From positions 62,627,823-62,691,822 of the forward strand of contig CM058239.1 of assembly GCA_030180135.1 (NCBI GenBank): a DNA stretch of 64,000 bases, in the 5' to 3' direction. The position numbers and the translations under genes were made by a program. Shown here one piece after another: positions 8,354-20,230 of this stretch; position 1 is the stretch's first letter, and the number at the start of each line of letters is the position of its first letter. Below the pieces are notes generated by a model. That model made no database searches and had not been told where the DNA came from. It saw only the letters and a list, made by a program, of their open reading frames with translations. This DNA comes from Orychophragmus violaceus (lineage: Eukaryota; Streptophyta; Magnoliopsida; Brassicales; Brassicaceae).

Positions 8354-11300
8354 GAAAGGGATTTGACCTCAAATCCAATTCATCTGCAATGAAATGAACT
8401 AAGTTAGAAACTTTGAAAATGGAACTCACATTATACTTACCTTGCAGCTCAAGTTCATAAGCTTTGTTGTTGATTCATCTTGTTATGTTGAATGGACCAT
8501 CGATCTTTGGCATCAGTTTGGACTCTCTTTCAGCTGGGAATCGTTTCTTTCTCAATTGTATCAATACTTTTTCTCCAACCTCAAAGATCATCCTAAAATA
8601 AGCAATGGTCTTCTTATCCTGTATCAAAATAACTCCAATTCCAGTTCGCACAAAGACAATTTTCGAGGGATCTTCTAACTCCGGTGACTCCTTTTTCATA
8701 CCTGCAATTTGATCAACACCTTTGGCAAAGAGAAAGTGCATTATTACAGTCATGGAATAATAAACATATGAACATGTCTCAGCTTGAATTATAACATAGT
8801 CCTTTTCATGTTCCTCTTTTCTAAGACAAGAATTTGATCCCAAATATTCTTTGAACAAACTTAAATATTTCTCAATGTTTCCTGGATGTAATAAACTCAT
8901 AATCATAGTTCCTATAGCATGAGAAACAAACAGAGTCAAAGAAGTACTTATCTGAATAAGGCTCTGGATATGTTTGTCACTTGTTCTCATCAAAGCTATT
9001 GGTGTTGGATCTGGGGGTTCTTCTTGGATCATGGAAGAATCCTTGACGTTTTCATGCTCCATTGGCTCAAGGAAAACTTGCACAGCCATCTTCTTAAGCC
9101 ACACATGGTAGAGCCACGTTTTTGGGTCATGAAAATTCAGTTCCCCCTCCTGTATACTCACAGCAAAATCTCGAGGCAAAAGATCATGGGTGCAAAAGAA
9201 ATAATCATGTCTACTAGTAAGCAGTTTCCTACTTAGATCATCAAAATTCACATGTTTAGCAGGATCATCTAAGTTAAAATTCAGAATGCTATCATAGTAA
9301 ACAATCTCTCCAAAGAACAGTTCAGCAATATCCAAAGCTCTAGTGAGTTTATCAACAAAATTCAAAACAGAATTCAGCAAAGAACAACTAGGCTTACACA
9401 ATTTATTTCTATCAAATATAAAACCTCCATGCCTAAAGAACTTCTTGTGCTCAAACTTTTCACAAAATGGAAACACATTCTTCAGGTTATCATTTGAATT
9501 GTAAAGCATTCTAATGTGTTCAAGTTTCAGCAATTCAGCCTTAGGGATAAGAAGAGATGCATACCTTGGAATTATTGTATCAGCCACAATAATTTCCTTA
9601 CCTTGCTGGGAATTGTAGTTTGGTATGAGCATAAGTAATGCATCTGGTGGTTTGTCTTTGAACATTGATGAAGCTTGGGCATTTCCTTGCTCCTGGTTTG
9701 TTGATCTAAATTGCAAGAATACAAGATCTCCATGAGTCAATATTGACTTGCTTCTAGTGAACTTTCCAGCTCCACTCATGGTTCCTCGTTTCAATTCTTT
9801 GTAGATGGATTGAGGCTGATGCAAATCTGGTGGATTTTCTTTGATTGTCAATTCTCCCAAGTACTTATGCTTCTCCATGGTTCCTGTTCCTTTCTGAACA
9901 CTCATAGGGCAGAACAAGTGCATTATACTTGAAGTAGAGAATTCAAAAACATGATATTTCAAAGTTGATTTGCAAAAATCATTAAACTGATTTGATTCAC
10001 TCAACAAGTTTTTAAGCAAATGATTCAATTCAGGAAAAGCTTTAAACAATGCATAATCTGTTTTAGTTCTAAAAAGCTCAAATGCATTGTTGCTAAACAA
10101 AGAAACTCTCAAAGAAGAGTTAAATTCACGAAACTCGTCAAACATAAAATCTTTTGGCTTAAAGAACTTTTCAGGTGTGAATGTTTCAAAACTTAGAATC
10201 ATTTTGTCAAAAACAGGGTTTGAAACACGAAACTCTTTCACATTTTCTAAACCAAAGCGTTTTTCATCTTCAGCAGAAATCAAAATAAACACATTAGGTT
10301 CAGTCCTAGCCAAGTCAATTTCCTTACAGTGCTTTCTTGGGTAGTCAAAAGGAAATGGCATAAAGACTGGTTCTGGGACGAGTTGGGTTGGCCGCTCCAA
10401 GTCACTAACCAAAGACAAACTCCCTTGTGTTTCTGCTGGTGATTCTCCTTGTGGTTCCTCGTCACGGATGGGTGGTCTCTCCTTTGGGTCATCTACTGTC
10501 TCCTTAGAGTCCTGCAAAAGAGAAGAACTCTCACTCGGAGATGGCAGCTCCGGTGCAATGTTAGTTAAACTCGTAGGAGTTTCTTTAGAATCAATCACAA
10601 GAACCTTTTCTTTCACGTGAGGAGGGTTAAGAGATTCACTTACAACCTGTCTCATTCTTTGTTTTAGAATTAGCTGATCTTCTTGAATTTCATTTGGTGT
10701 CATTGAGATCAGACTAATCTTTCCTCCTTTGTACTTGAACGAATATCGGTTTTTGAGAACATCTTGGATTGCTTGACGGTTGTCCTGCCATGGTTTCCCA
10801 AGAATGATGTGACATGATTCCATTGGTAGTACATCACACAGAACCTCATCCTCATACTTTCCAATGGTTATGGAAATCATCACTTGGCGGCTCATTCTTA
10901 ATTTGTAATCATCATCAAGCCATGGATGTTGCTTCACTTTTAATCCAAGCTTTTTAACCATGTATTCACTCGCCACATTATTGCAACTCCTTTTATCAAT
11001 CATGAGGCTGCACACCTTGCCTTGGACATGACATCTTGTGTAGAACTTGGTTCCTAAACTTTCTTCCCTAAATGCTGCAAGACTCTCATCCAACATCTTA
11101 GCCAAATTTGCAGTGACTGCTTCAACCAAGGCTTTATTTTCTCTTACACGGTTGTGTTCTTTCTGATCATCAGCGTTCACCATGTTTCCTGTCCACAAAG
11201 AAATCACAGAACAAGTAAGGAGTTCTTTGAAACAAGGAAACAAATCAGTTTTTACAGAAACAATGAGATCAAAGCAAGCTCAGATTAAGCCACGAAATTG

Positions 11301-11650
11301 ATGCAAAATAAGTAGTTTTCTTGCACAAAACAACTTTAACAACAGATGATAGCTTCTGGGTTTTGGATTTCGAAATTAAACACTCAGCAAACATGAAACA
11401 GAACAACAACAATCTGAAACAGGGTGAAAATTGCAGAAAACAGAAAACTATAAACCCTAATTGATCAAATCAGAAACCCAAGAGTCAATTTCGAAATTCA
11501 GAACAATTCCTTAATGATCTGCAAGTAAATCTTAGTTCTAACAGGTTCAGATTCGAATTTAACAAGAACAAACCCTAGAACTAACAAATCAGACATAAAC
11601 AAACGATTCAGATCAGTAGAGAGATGAAAAGACACAACCTTTCACAAAGT

Positions 11651-11663
11651 GGCTCTGATACCA
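11651..11663 (-). other. Primer-binding site of the Gypsy element
   Basis: The minus strand reads TGGTATCAGAGCC two bases after the 5' LTR. It is complementary to initiator Met tRNA. Confidence 0.85.
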
Positions 11664-11665
11664 CA

Positions 11666-12549
11666 TGATACGATCTTAATGGAGAAGATCTCTGCCCTTT
11701 GATGCACTTTGTGAGTCTGGTTGTTTGATGGGTGATAATCAAATGGGATGGACAGATTGAAAGGAATAGAAACAATGGATTGAAAGAAACTTCCTGAAGC
11801 TGCGGAATCACTTCAAGACTTTCGAACTCTGATCTTCTAGGAGATGAAATACCAAAAGAAGAATCAAAGATGAATGGATATTACACACCATTCAGATCAA
11901 ACACTTTCAGAAGTTTTAGAATAAAAAGAAGTTTGATAAAAGTTCAGAAATGGCTACAAAGAGTTTTAAATAGAAAATGCAACAAGGCTGCATGAGAAGC
12001 AATTAACACACCTAGGAAATAACACAAGACCAGAATTAAACACTTATTTGAATCTGAAAAATGACCCTTCAGACTCCATTTTCGTAACTCTTCTTGGGCT
12101 GGAAATTATCAGCTTGTTTTGGGCTCTTCTTGGACTTGTAATGGGCATAAAATAGGCTGGACTTGATATCTCCTCCATTGGGTCGAATTCCGGATGCTAT
12201 GCCATGGTCTGGATCAACAAATGGGTGATTTGAATGTGAATCATTTGCCTCATTAAAAACCTTGTCAAGAAAACCCAGTGGGACAAAACTTGACAAGGGA
12301 AAAAGAGTACAAATGAGACACATGCCCATTTGATGATCATATATCAAAACCAGTGAGGTTAAGATAACATCATTAGTATACTCTTTCTCCGCTCTAAACG
12401 CATCCTCTGGTTCAAGCTGCTCCTCAACTCCAAGCTGGTCCTCTTCTTCAAGCTTATTTCCATCAGGTTCATGCTCCATGTCTTTAGCTCCATCAGGTTC
12501 AAGCTCAGGTTCAAGGTCCATGTTTTTAGTGCTGGGCAGGATCACATCA
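11666..12549 (-). repeat. 5' LTR of the Gypsy element (884 bp)
   Basis: Same length as the left LTR, differing by one base that I can see. A TATA-like CTATTTAAAA on the minus strand at 11964-11973 is the likely promoter core. The LTR carries the same coding tail and hairpin (12260-12298) as its partner. Confidence 0.95.
12260..12298 (-). other. Conserved 3' hairpin, Gypsy 5' LTR copy
   Basis: Same 10-bp stem and 19-nt loop as in the 3' LTR: arms 12260-12269 and 12289-12298. Confidence 0.65.
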
Positions 12550-15500
12550 TTGTAAAAGGCCCTATGAGAATCCTAAAAATAACTTTGTAACCAAAACTTT
12601 TTGAAACATATATGTCATGGATTGAAGAATTTAGGTGATGTAAGACAACTATAAGTAAGTTTATGTATGCTCAGAAAGGTAGAATGAGAAGCATGTTATA
12701 CAAGTTGTTGTTCCTTTCAATCACCCCCAAGTAACACTACTAAGAGACTAGAAAGAAACTTTGATCTTGTAAAAGGCCCTATGAGAATCCTAAAAAAAAC
12801 TTTGTAACCAAAACTTCTTAAAACATATATGTCATGGATTGAAGAATTTAGGTGATGTAAGAACTATAAGTAAGTTTATGTATGCTCAGAAAGGTAGAAC
12901 GAGAAGCATGTTATACAAGTTGTTGTTCTTTTCAATCACCCCCAAGTAACACTACTAAGAGACTAGAAAGAAACTTTGATCTTGTAAAAGGCCCTATGAG
13001 AATCCTAAAAATAACTTTGTAACCAAAACTTTTTGAAACATATATGTCATGGATTGAAGAATTTAGGTGATGTAAGACAACTATAATTAAGTTTATGTAT
13101 GCTCAGAAAGATAGAATGAGAAGCATGTTATACAAGTTGTTGTTCCTTTCAATCACCCCCAAGTAACACTACTAAGAGACTAGAAAGAAACTTTGATCTT
13201 GTAAAAGGCCCTATGAGAATCCTAAAAAAAACTTTGTAACCAAAACTTCTTGAAACATATATGTCATGGATTGAAGAATTTAGGTGTTGTAAGAACTATA
13301 AGTAAGTTTATGTATGCTCAGAAAGGTAGAATGAGAAGCATGTTATACAAGTTGTTGTTCTTTTCAATCACCCCCAAGTAACACTACTAAGAGACTAGAA
13401 AGAAACATTGATCTTGTAAAAGGCCCTATGAGAATCCTAAAAATAACTTTGTAACCAAAACTTTTTGAAACATATATGTCATGGATTGAAGAATTTAGGT
13501 GATTAAAGACAACTATAAGTAAGTTTATGTATGCTCAGAAAGATAGAATGAGAAGCATGTTATACAAGTTGTTGTTCCTTTCAATCACCCCCAAGTAACA
13601 CTACTAAGAGACTAGATTCTTTGATCTTGTAAAAGTCCCTATGAGAATCCTAAAAACAACTTTGTAACCAAAACTTCTTGAAACATATATGTCATGGATT
13701 GAAGAATTTAGGTGATGTAAGACAACTATAAGTAAGTTTTCGTATGCTACTAAAGGTAGAATGAGAAGCATGTTATACAAGTTTATGTTCTTTGAACCAC
13801 CCCTAAGTAACCATAATAAAAGACTAGAAAGAATCTTTGATCTTCTAAAAGGCCCTATGAGAATCTTAAAAAAAAAACTTTGCAACCAAAACTTCTTGAA
13901 ACATATATGTCATGGATTGAAGAATTTAGGTGATGTAAGACAACTATAAGTAAGTTTATGTATGCTCAAAAAGGTAGAATGAGAAGCATGTTATACAAGT
14001 TGTTGTTCCTTTCAATCACCCCCAAGTAACACTACTAAGAGACTAGAAAGAAACTTTGATCTTGTGAAAGGCCCTATGAGAATCCTAAAAATAACTTTGT
14101 AACCAAAACTTTTTGAAACATATATGTCATGGATTGAAGAATTTAGGTGATGTAAGACAACTATAAGTAAGTTTATGTATGCTCAGAAAGGTAGAATGAG
14201 AAGCATGTTATACAAGTTGTTGTTCCTTTCAATCACCCCCAAGTAACACTACTAAGAGACTAGAAAGAAACTTTGATCTTGTAAAAGGCCCTATGAGAAT
14301 CCTAAAAAAAACTTTGTAACCAAAACTTCTTAAAACATATATGTCATGGATTGAAGAATTTAGGTGATGTAAGAACTATAAGTAAGTTTATGTATGCTCA
14401 GAAAGGTAGAACGAGAAGCATGTTATACAAGTTGTTGTTCTTTTCAATCACCCCCAAGTAACACTACTAAGAGACTAGAAAGAAACTTTGATCTTGTAAA
14501 AGGCCCTATGAGAATCCTAAAAAAAACTTTGTAACCAAAACTTCTTGAAACATATATGTCATGGATTGAAGAATTTAGGTGATCTAAGACAACTATAAGT
14601 AAGTTTATGTATGCTCAGAAAGGTAGAATGAGAAGCATGTTATACAAGTTGTTGTTCCTTTCAATCACCCCCAAGTAACACTACTAAGAGACTAGAAAGA
14701 AACTTTGATCTTGTAAAAGGCCCTATGAGAATCCTAAAAATAACTTTGTAACCAAAACTTTTTGAAACATATATGTCATGGATTGAAGAATTTAGGTGAT
14801 GTAAGACAACTATAAGTAAGTTTATGTATGCTCAGAAAGATAGAATGAGAAGCATGTTATACAAGTTGTTGTTCCTTTCAATCACCCCCAAGTAACACTA
14901 CTAAGAGACTAGAAAGAAACTTTGATCTTGTAAAAGGCCCTATGAGAATCCTAAAAAAAACTTTGTAACCAAAACTTCTTGAAACATATATGTCATGGAT
15001 TGAAGAATTTAGGTGTTGTAAGAACTATAAGTAAGTTTATGTATGCTCAGAAAGGTAGAATGAGAAGCATGTTATACAAGTTGTTGTTCTTTTCAATCAC
15101 CCCCAAGTAACACTACTAAGAGACTAGAAAGAAACTTTGATCTTGTAAAAGGCCCTATGAGAATCCTAAAAATAACTTTGTAACCAAAACTTTTTGAAAC
15201 ATATATGTCATGGATTGAAGAATTTAGGTGATTAAAGACAACTATAAGTAAGTTTATGTATGCTCAGAAAGATAGAATGAGAAGCATGTTATAGAAGTTG
15301 TTGTTCCTTTCAATCACCCCCAAGTAACACTACTAAGAGACTAGAAAGAAACTTTGATCTTGTAAAAGGCCCTATGAGAATCCTAAAAATAACTTTGTAA
15401 CCAAAACTTTTTGAAACATATATGTCATGGATTGAAGAATTTAGGTGATGTAAGACAACTATAAGTAAGTTTATGTATGCTCAGAAAGATAGAATGAGAA

Positions 15501-16012
15501 GCATGTTATACAAGTTGTTGTTCCTTTCAATCACCCCCAAGTAACACTACTAAGAGACTAGAAAGAAACTTTGATCTTGTAAAAGGCCCTATGAGAATCC
15601 TAAAAATAACTTTGTAACCAAAACTTTTTGAAACATATATGTCATGGATTGAAGAATTTAGGTGATGTAAGACAACTATAAGTAAGTTTATGTATGCTCA
15701 GAAAGGTAGAATGAGAAGCATGTTATACAAGTTGTTGTTCCTTTCAATCACCCCCAAGTAACACTACTAAGAGACTAGAAAGAAACTTTGATCTTGTAAA
15801 AGGCCCTATGAGAATCCTAAAAAAAACTTTGTAACCAAAACTTCTTAAAACATATATGTCATGGATTGAAGAATTTAGGTGATGTAAGAACTATAAGTAA
15901 GTTTATGTATGCTCAGAAAGGTAGAACGAGAAGCATGTTATACAAGTTGTTGTTCTTTTCAATCACCCCCAAGTAACACTACTAAGAGACTAGAAAGAAA
16001 CTTTGATCTTGT
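12550..16012. repeat. 217-bp satellite block 2
   Basis: About 16 monomers. The monomer broken at 7456 resumes here in phase after the TTGTA duplication. A third copy of divergent monomer D is at 13693-13910. Once the Gypsy insertion is removed, it lies 3027 bp (14 monomers) from the copy at 5568. The order of variant monomers repeats that of block 1. No genes. Confidence 0.97.
13693..13910. repeat. Divergent satellite monomer D, copy 3
   Basis: It carries the same diagnostic changes as the copies at 2333 and 5568. The neighbouring monomers are also in the same order, including the flanking monomers with GATTAAAGAC and GTCCCTATG on the left and TTGTGAAAGG on the right (compare 5568). Confidence 0.85.
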
Positions 16013-17149
16013 TATTAGAGAGGAAGAAGAAATGGGATGAGGAGAGGCTGAAGAAGCCGAGCCTCAGTCCTAAACAAAGCAAAAGAAGAAGGTTCCACAA
16101 GAAAAGAGGTGGTTCCACAAGCAAGAAAAGAGTGTTATCCAAGCAACACTCCTTGAAGAGCAATGTGCAAAGTTGGGGCACAAGCAAGGCTGTGCAAAAT
16201 CAGGGCCAAATATGCATAAGAAGATGTTGGAATCAATGTGCAAAAGTGGGGCAGAATCAAGTCTTACACTAAGCATGTTCGGATGTTCAACAAGATTACA
16301 CAAGAAGGAGTCACATGTTTAGTTAAGGTCTGAACACAAGTGAAGACCAGTCACTATCAGCCTTTGGGAGTGTGTTCTCTCTCTCTCCAGACCTACAACA
16401 CGCCAAATAAGAGAGAGGAGAGGTCACTTTCATGTCTGAACTCACTAGAAACCAAGAAGGAGTGAAGAAGATCCAGCCATCCATTTTGAATTCGAATCTC
16501 CCTCCTAAAGAATCAATGGCTATGATTTGTTGTCTTTGTTTATGGTTGTCTTAACCTAATTGTGAGCCTATTTAAAGGTCTCCCACGCCATTGTATGCTT
16601 TTGCTAATTCACATACATTTCTAAGACTTCTTGTAACAAACAAAGTCTCTCTTCTTCTCTCCTTTCCTTTAGTCTTTAGTTGCGGTTTCTTTCTCTTAAG
16701 CTCTCATTGTGATCTTCAATAAGACACAATGTAGACTCATGTAAGAGCATGGTTGGGCTGCTAAGGCAGTCCCAAATCCACACTTGGATAGTTCTTCCAT
16801 AACTAATCCAAGTGTGAGAGCTCTCGGTTTTCCTTTAATGCTCTTACATAGTTTTGTCTTCTTCTTTTAGAACACCTCTAAGTTAATTACTGATTTGGCT
16901 CCATTCTCATGAGTAAACTATCCTAATGTGATGTTAAGCTCTTGGAGACATTTTCATATAGCTTAAGTGTTCATTTCTAGAGGTAGAGTAGCTTTTGTTT
17001 CTCTTTTAATCCGCAAACCCTAGTTTCTCTCTCTAAGCGCCTTAAGAACCCTAATTGGGTCTTAGGCTTGTTTCTTCTACTCTACCTCATTCTCTTGAGC
17101 CAGACTTGTTTCTCAGAGCATCCCCATGGATGTATCTGAAATTCTAACA
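16013..17149 (+). repeat. 5' LTR of element A (1137 bp)
   Basis: Ends are TATTAGAGAGG and GAAATTCTAACA. U3 contains three copies of a GTGCAAAGTTGGGGC-like motif (16164-16179, 16191-16206, 16237-16252). A TATA-like TATTTAAAGG at 16569-16578 is the probable promoter core. Confidence 0.95.
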
Positions 17150-17162
17150 TGGTATCAGAGCC
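17150..17162 (+). other. Primer-binding site of element A
   Basis: TGGTATCAGAGCC directly abuts the 5' LTR. It is complementary to initiator Met tRNA. Confidence 0.9.
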
Positions 17163-19080
17163 ACACAAGTTGTTGGCTTCAAATTGTTTCAAGATAGAGA
17201 GCAAAATCTGTCTTGATTTTTCCTTTAGCTTCCGCAATGTTTTTCATGAACCAAGCTTCTGGTTTTACTTGGTTTCATGTTCTTAATACTTGTAGCTCTC
17301 TGTTTTGAAGAGATGATAAGTTGATTAAGAAATCAGAGAAGAACAAGAGCATATAGTTATGTTTTTACTTGTTGCTTCTCTGGTTTTTTTTGTTTCTTGT
17401 TTCAAACTGAGCAAACTCAGTCCCTGAACTTTTGAAATGTTTATGAGTTAAACTGAGCAAGAAACTCAGTCCATGAACCTTAAACATGTGTTGTTTCTAA
17501 GTCAAACTAAGCTATCTTAGTCCCTGAACTAGAAACATATTATCTAACTTTTTATTTTCTGTGTTTCAGGTTCATACTCCCATTCTCCCATACTACTATT
17601 CTCTGAGTTTGGTTTACATGCTCTTAATCTGAGTTTATGCATTCCAAACTCACATACTCTCTATACTCTCATTCTCTGGTGCACACTCTCTTAATCTGAG
17701 TTGTGTGTCATCCCATACTCTTTATACTCTCTGGTTACTTCTATTTTACTCTAAAATTTACTCCTAAAGAACTATCTTATACTTGCACATAAACTTAATT
17801 CAAGCTCATTAGTCCTGATCAAACTTGTGTTGCTTGAGTATTGTTTTGTGTTTAGGTGTTCTTAGGAGGAATGAAGAGCTGTTGGCAGTGAGGATCAGTC
17901 ACAAAAAGGAGGGTGCACACTCTAAGTGGCGGTTCAAACTGATGTTATTGGAGTTGTGTGGTTAAGGAGCTGAAGAAGTCTCCAACAAAACCAGTGAACT
18001 CATGAAGTTGTGGATAAACTGAAATCCTCAGTTGGTTGTGGGTTAACCTAAATCCTCATGAAGTTGTGGATAAACTGAAATCCTCATTTTGTTGGAGCCA
18101 TCACCGAGTTGGGAGTCAGCTGGTGGAGAAGCTCATGGTTCAAGGATCTTCCCAAAGAAGGAGGCGGTTTACAAGCTGTCCATTCAAAGGAGGAAAAGGC
18201 CTTGTCCAAGAAGCTGTACAAGGAGTTGTACAAGCTGTGTATGCATGGTGAAGAGCCATTCAAGGGTGCGGGGGAGCTTGTTGGATCAGTCATGGTTATG
18301 TTCCAGCAAGGCAAACAATGAATCACTCCCAACCGCAACAAGAAATCAGGCTACTTCTAAACCCTCTTTTTCATTTCCATTAAGCTTCCATCTTATGAGT
18401 TCTCTTGATTATGTGAAGTTTTCAAAGTCAAAATGTTTTAAACTCAATTCTCAAAACGTTTTAGACTTGTTTTTCTCTTAAGCATCTTGTTGTGATCATG
18501 TGTTTCAATTCAAAAACGTTTTAAAACTAATACTCAAAACGTTTCTAAACAAGAAGGTTAATGCTTAGCTAATGTTCTAAATGTCTTGCACACACTTAAC
18601 ATGTTTCCTTTAAACCTTTGTGTTGAAGGAAAAGATAAAGACATGCTTGAGGAGCATTAGAAAGTAAAGGAGCTATGAGGAGCATCCGCAAGTCTTGAAG
18701 TCTTTCCAAGAGGAAGATGAGACCAACTTGAAGTTCAACTCAGGAAGAGAAGGATTATCAATGTTGGGGTTAAAGGCCGGAGCACTATAGAGTCCAAGTT
18801 TCAAAAGACACAACAAAGATCAAAGAAGTTCATATCAAGAAGAATCAAATCAAGGAATGCTAAGGAAAGAAAGAGATGGGAAAGGAGTGAGCCGTGAGTT
18901 TAGATGGTGATACCAAGGTCAAGTTGCATCTTGAGTAGGTGACTATACTCTTTTTGTCCTCCTTAAGGTTTTATCCCAAGAGGTTTTACTTAAGGAGGTT
19001 TTTAATGAGGTAGTTCAACCGCTCCAAGCTTGGCCTTTGGTCCTCTTCTCCCTTTGGTCTTATGGAGTCCCGACGACCAA
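17163..19080 (+). other. Non-coding interior of element A
   Basis: It begins with a leader resembling that of Copia-4 (a TTCCGCAAT block follows the PBS in both). The middle has repeated 'aaactgag...ctcagtccctgaac' phrases at about 17400-17530. Several overlapping short frames occur at 18036-18481, but the matching part of element B has an indel (CTTGTCCAAG here, CTTGTTCAAAG there) that changes the frame, which argues against protein selection. Confidence 0.7.
18958..18998 (+). other. Conserved 3' hairpin of element A
   Basis: CCTCCTTAAG (18958-18967) pairs with CTTAAGGAGG (18989-18998). The 21-nt loop reads GTTTTATCCCAAGAGGTTTTA and TTTTTAATGAGG follows. The loop and downstream sequence match the Copia elements, while the stem bases differ and remain paired. 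Confidence 0.7.
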
Positions 19081-19093
19081 GCTTGCGGGGGAG
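19081..19093 (+). other. Polypurine tract of element A
   Basis: GCTTGCGGGGGAG ends directly at the 3' LTR start. The purine-rich GGGGGAG core is also found before the 3' LTR of element B and the Copia elements. Confidence 0.85.
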
Positions 19094-20230
19094 TATTAGA
19101 GAGGAAGAAGAAATGGGATGAGGAGAGGCTGAAGAAGCCGAGCCTCAGTCCTAAACAAAGCAAAAGAAGAAGGTTCCACAAAAAAAGAGGTGGTTCCACA
19201 AGCAAGAAAAGAGTGTTATCCAAGCAACACTCCTTGAAGAGCAATGTGCAAAGTTGGGGCACAAGCAAGGCTGTGCAAAATCAGGGCCAAATATGCATAA
19301 GAAGATGTTGGAATCAATGTGCAAAAGTGGGGCAGAATCAAGTCTTACACTAAGCATGTTCGGATGTTCAACAAGATTACACAAGAAGGAGTCACATGTT
19401 TAGTTAAGGTCTGAACACAAGTGAAGACCAGTCACTATCAGCCTTTGGGAGTGTGTTCTCTCTCTCTCCAGACCTACAACACGCCAAATAAGAGAGAGGA
19501 GAGGTCACTTTCATGTCTGAACTCACTAGAAACCAAGAAGGAGTGAAGAAGATCCAGCCATCCATTTTGAATTCGAATCTCCCTCCTAAAGAATCAATGG
19601 CTATGATTTGTTGTCTTTGTTTATGGTTGTCTTAACCTAATTGTGAGCCTATTTAAAGGTCTCCCACGCCATTGTATGCTTTTGCTAATTCACATACATT
19701 TCTAAGACTTCTTGTAACAAACAAAGTCTCTCTTCTTCTCTCCTTTCCTTTAGTCTTTAGTTGCGGTTTCTTTCTCTTAAGCTCTCATTGTGATCTTCAA
19801 TAAGACACAATGTAGACTCATGTAAGAGCATGGTTGGGCTGCTAAGGCAGTCCCAAATCCACACTTGGATAGTTCTTCCATAACTAATCCAAGTGTGAGA
19901 GCTCTCGGTTTTCCTTTAATGCTCTTACATAGTTTTGTCTTCTTCTTTTAGAACACCTCTAAGTTAATTACTGATTTGGCTCCATTCTCATGAGTAAACT
20001 ATCCTAATGTGATGTTAAGCTCTTGGAGACATTTTCATATAGCTTAAGTGTTCATTTCTAGAGGTAGAGTAGCTTTTGTTTCTCTTTTAATCCGCAAACC
20101 CTAGTTTCTCTCTCTAAGCGCCTTAAGAACCCTAATTGGGTCTTAGGCTTGTTTCTTCTACTCTACCTCATTCTCTTGAGCCAGACTTGTTTCTCAGAGC
20201 ATCCCCATGGATGTATCTGAAATTCTAACA
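19094..20230 (+). repeat. 3' LTR of element A (1137 bp)
   Basis: Same length and ends as the 5' LTR; one substitution noticed by eye. Followed by target duplication CTTGT and satellite in phase. Confidence 0.95.

Larger units (their letters stand above)
7860..11243 (-). pseudogene. Truncated Gypsy polyprotein with an unrecognised central region and an in-frame stop
   Basis: A 922-codon frame (11243-8475) and a second open stretch (8429-7860) are in the same frame, separated by one TGA at 8477-8475 where the motif calls for an arginine; CGA to TGA is the simple explanation. Residues about 68-180 resemble a plant Gypsy aspartic protease: FYTRCHVQGKVCSLMID, then HIILGKPWQ at 145-153. The catalytic D-G-G/D-S-G triad reads DKR (from 83), so it is probably inactive. 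Gag is missing except perhaps a short N-terminal piece; a plausible internal start is M21. Residues about 230-880 match no domain I know and contain several EEPPD/NPPD-like motifs. Residues 887-922 resemble the integrase C-terminal tail, and after the TGA the frame continues through NPFQEGGDD and the PPT about 480 bp into the LTR. Confidence 0.75.
7457..12549 (-). mobile_element. Non-autonomous Ty3/Gypsy (chromovirus, probably CRM-like) LTR retrotransposon
   Basis: A complete 5093-bp element with 884-bp LTRs, TSD TTGTA (7452-7456 and 12550-12554), PBS and polypurine tract. The one long frame has a retropepsin-like domain near its N-terminus and an integrase C-terminal tail ending in the NPFQEGGDD motif typical of plant chromoviruses. 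There is no reverse transcriptase, RNase H or integrase core, so it must be moved in trans. The coding frame continues through the PPT into the 3' LTR, as described for centromeric (CRM) chromoviruses, which fits its location in a satellite. I found a single difference between the LTRs (G at 7461, A at 11670), so the insertion is recent. The CRM assignment is inference. Confidence 0.9.
16013..20230 (+). mobile_element. Element A: non-coding Copia-like LTR retrotransposon
   Basis: A complete 4218-bp element with 1137-bp LTRs, TSD CTTGT (16008-16012 and 20231-20235), PBS and polypurine tract. The 1.94-kb interior has no frame with gag, protease, integrase or RT motifs, so it is non-autonomous. 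Two features tie it to Copia: LTR ends TATTAGAG...TCTAACA (TA...CA), as in the Copia elements here, and a 3' internal segment (18945-19015) that closely resembles the segment before the PPT of Copia-1 to -4. The LTRs differ at one position that I noticed (G versus A in the GGTTCCACAA-rich part), so insertion was recent. Element B is its closest relative in the window. Confidence 0.9.
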
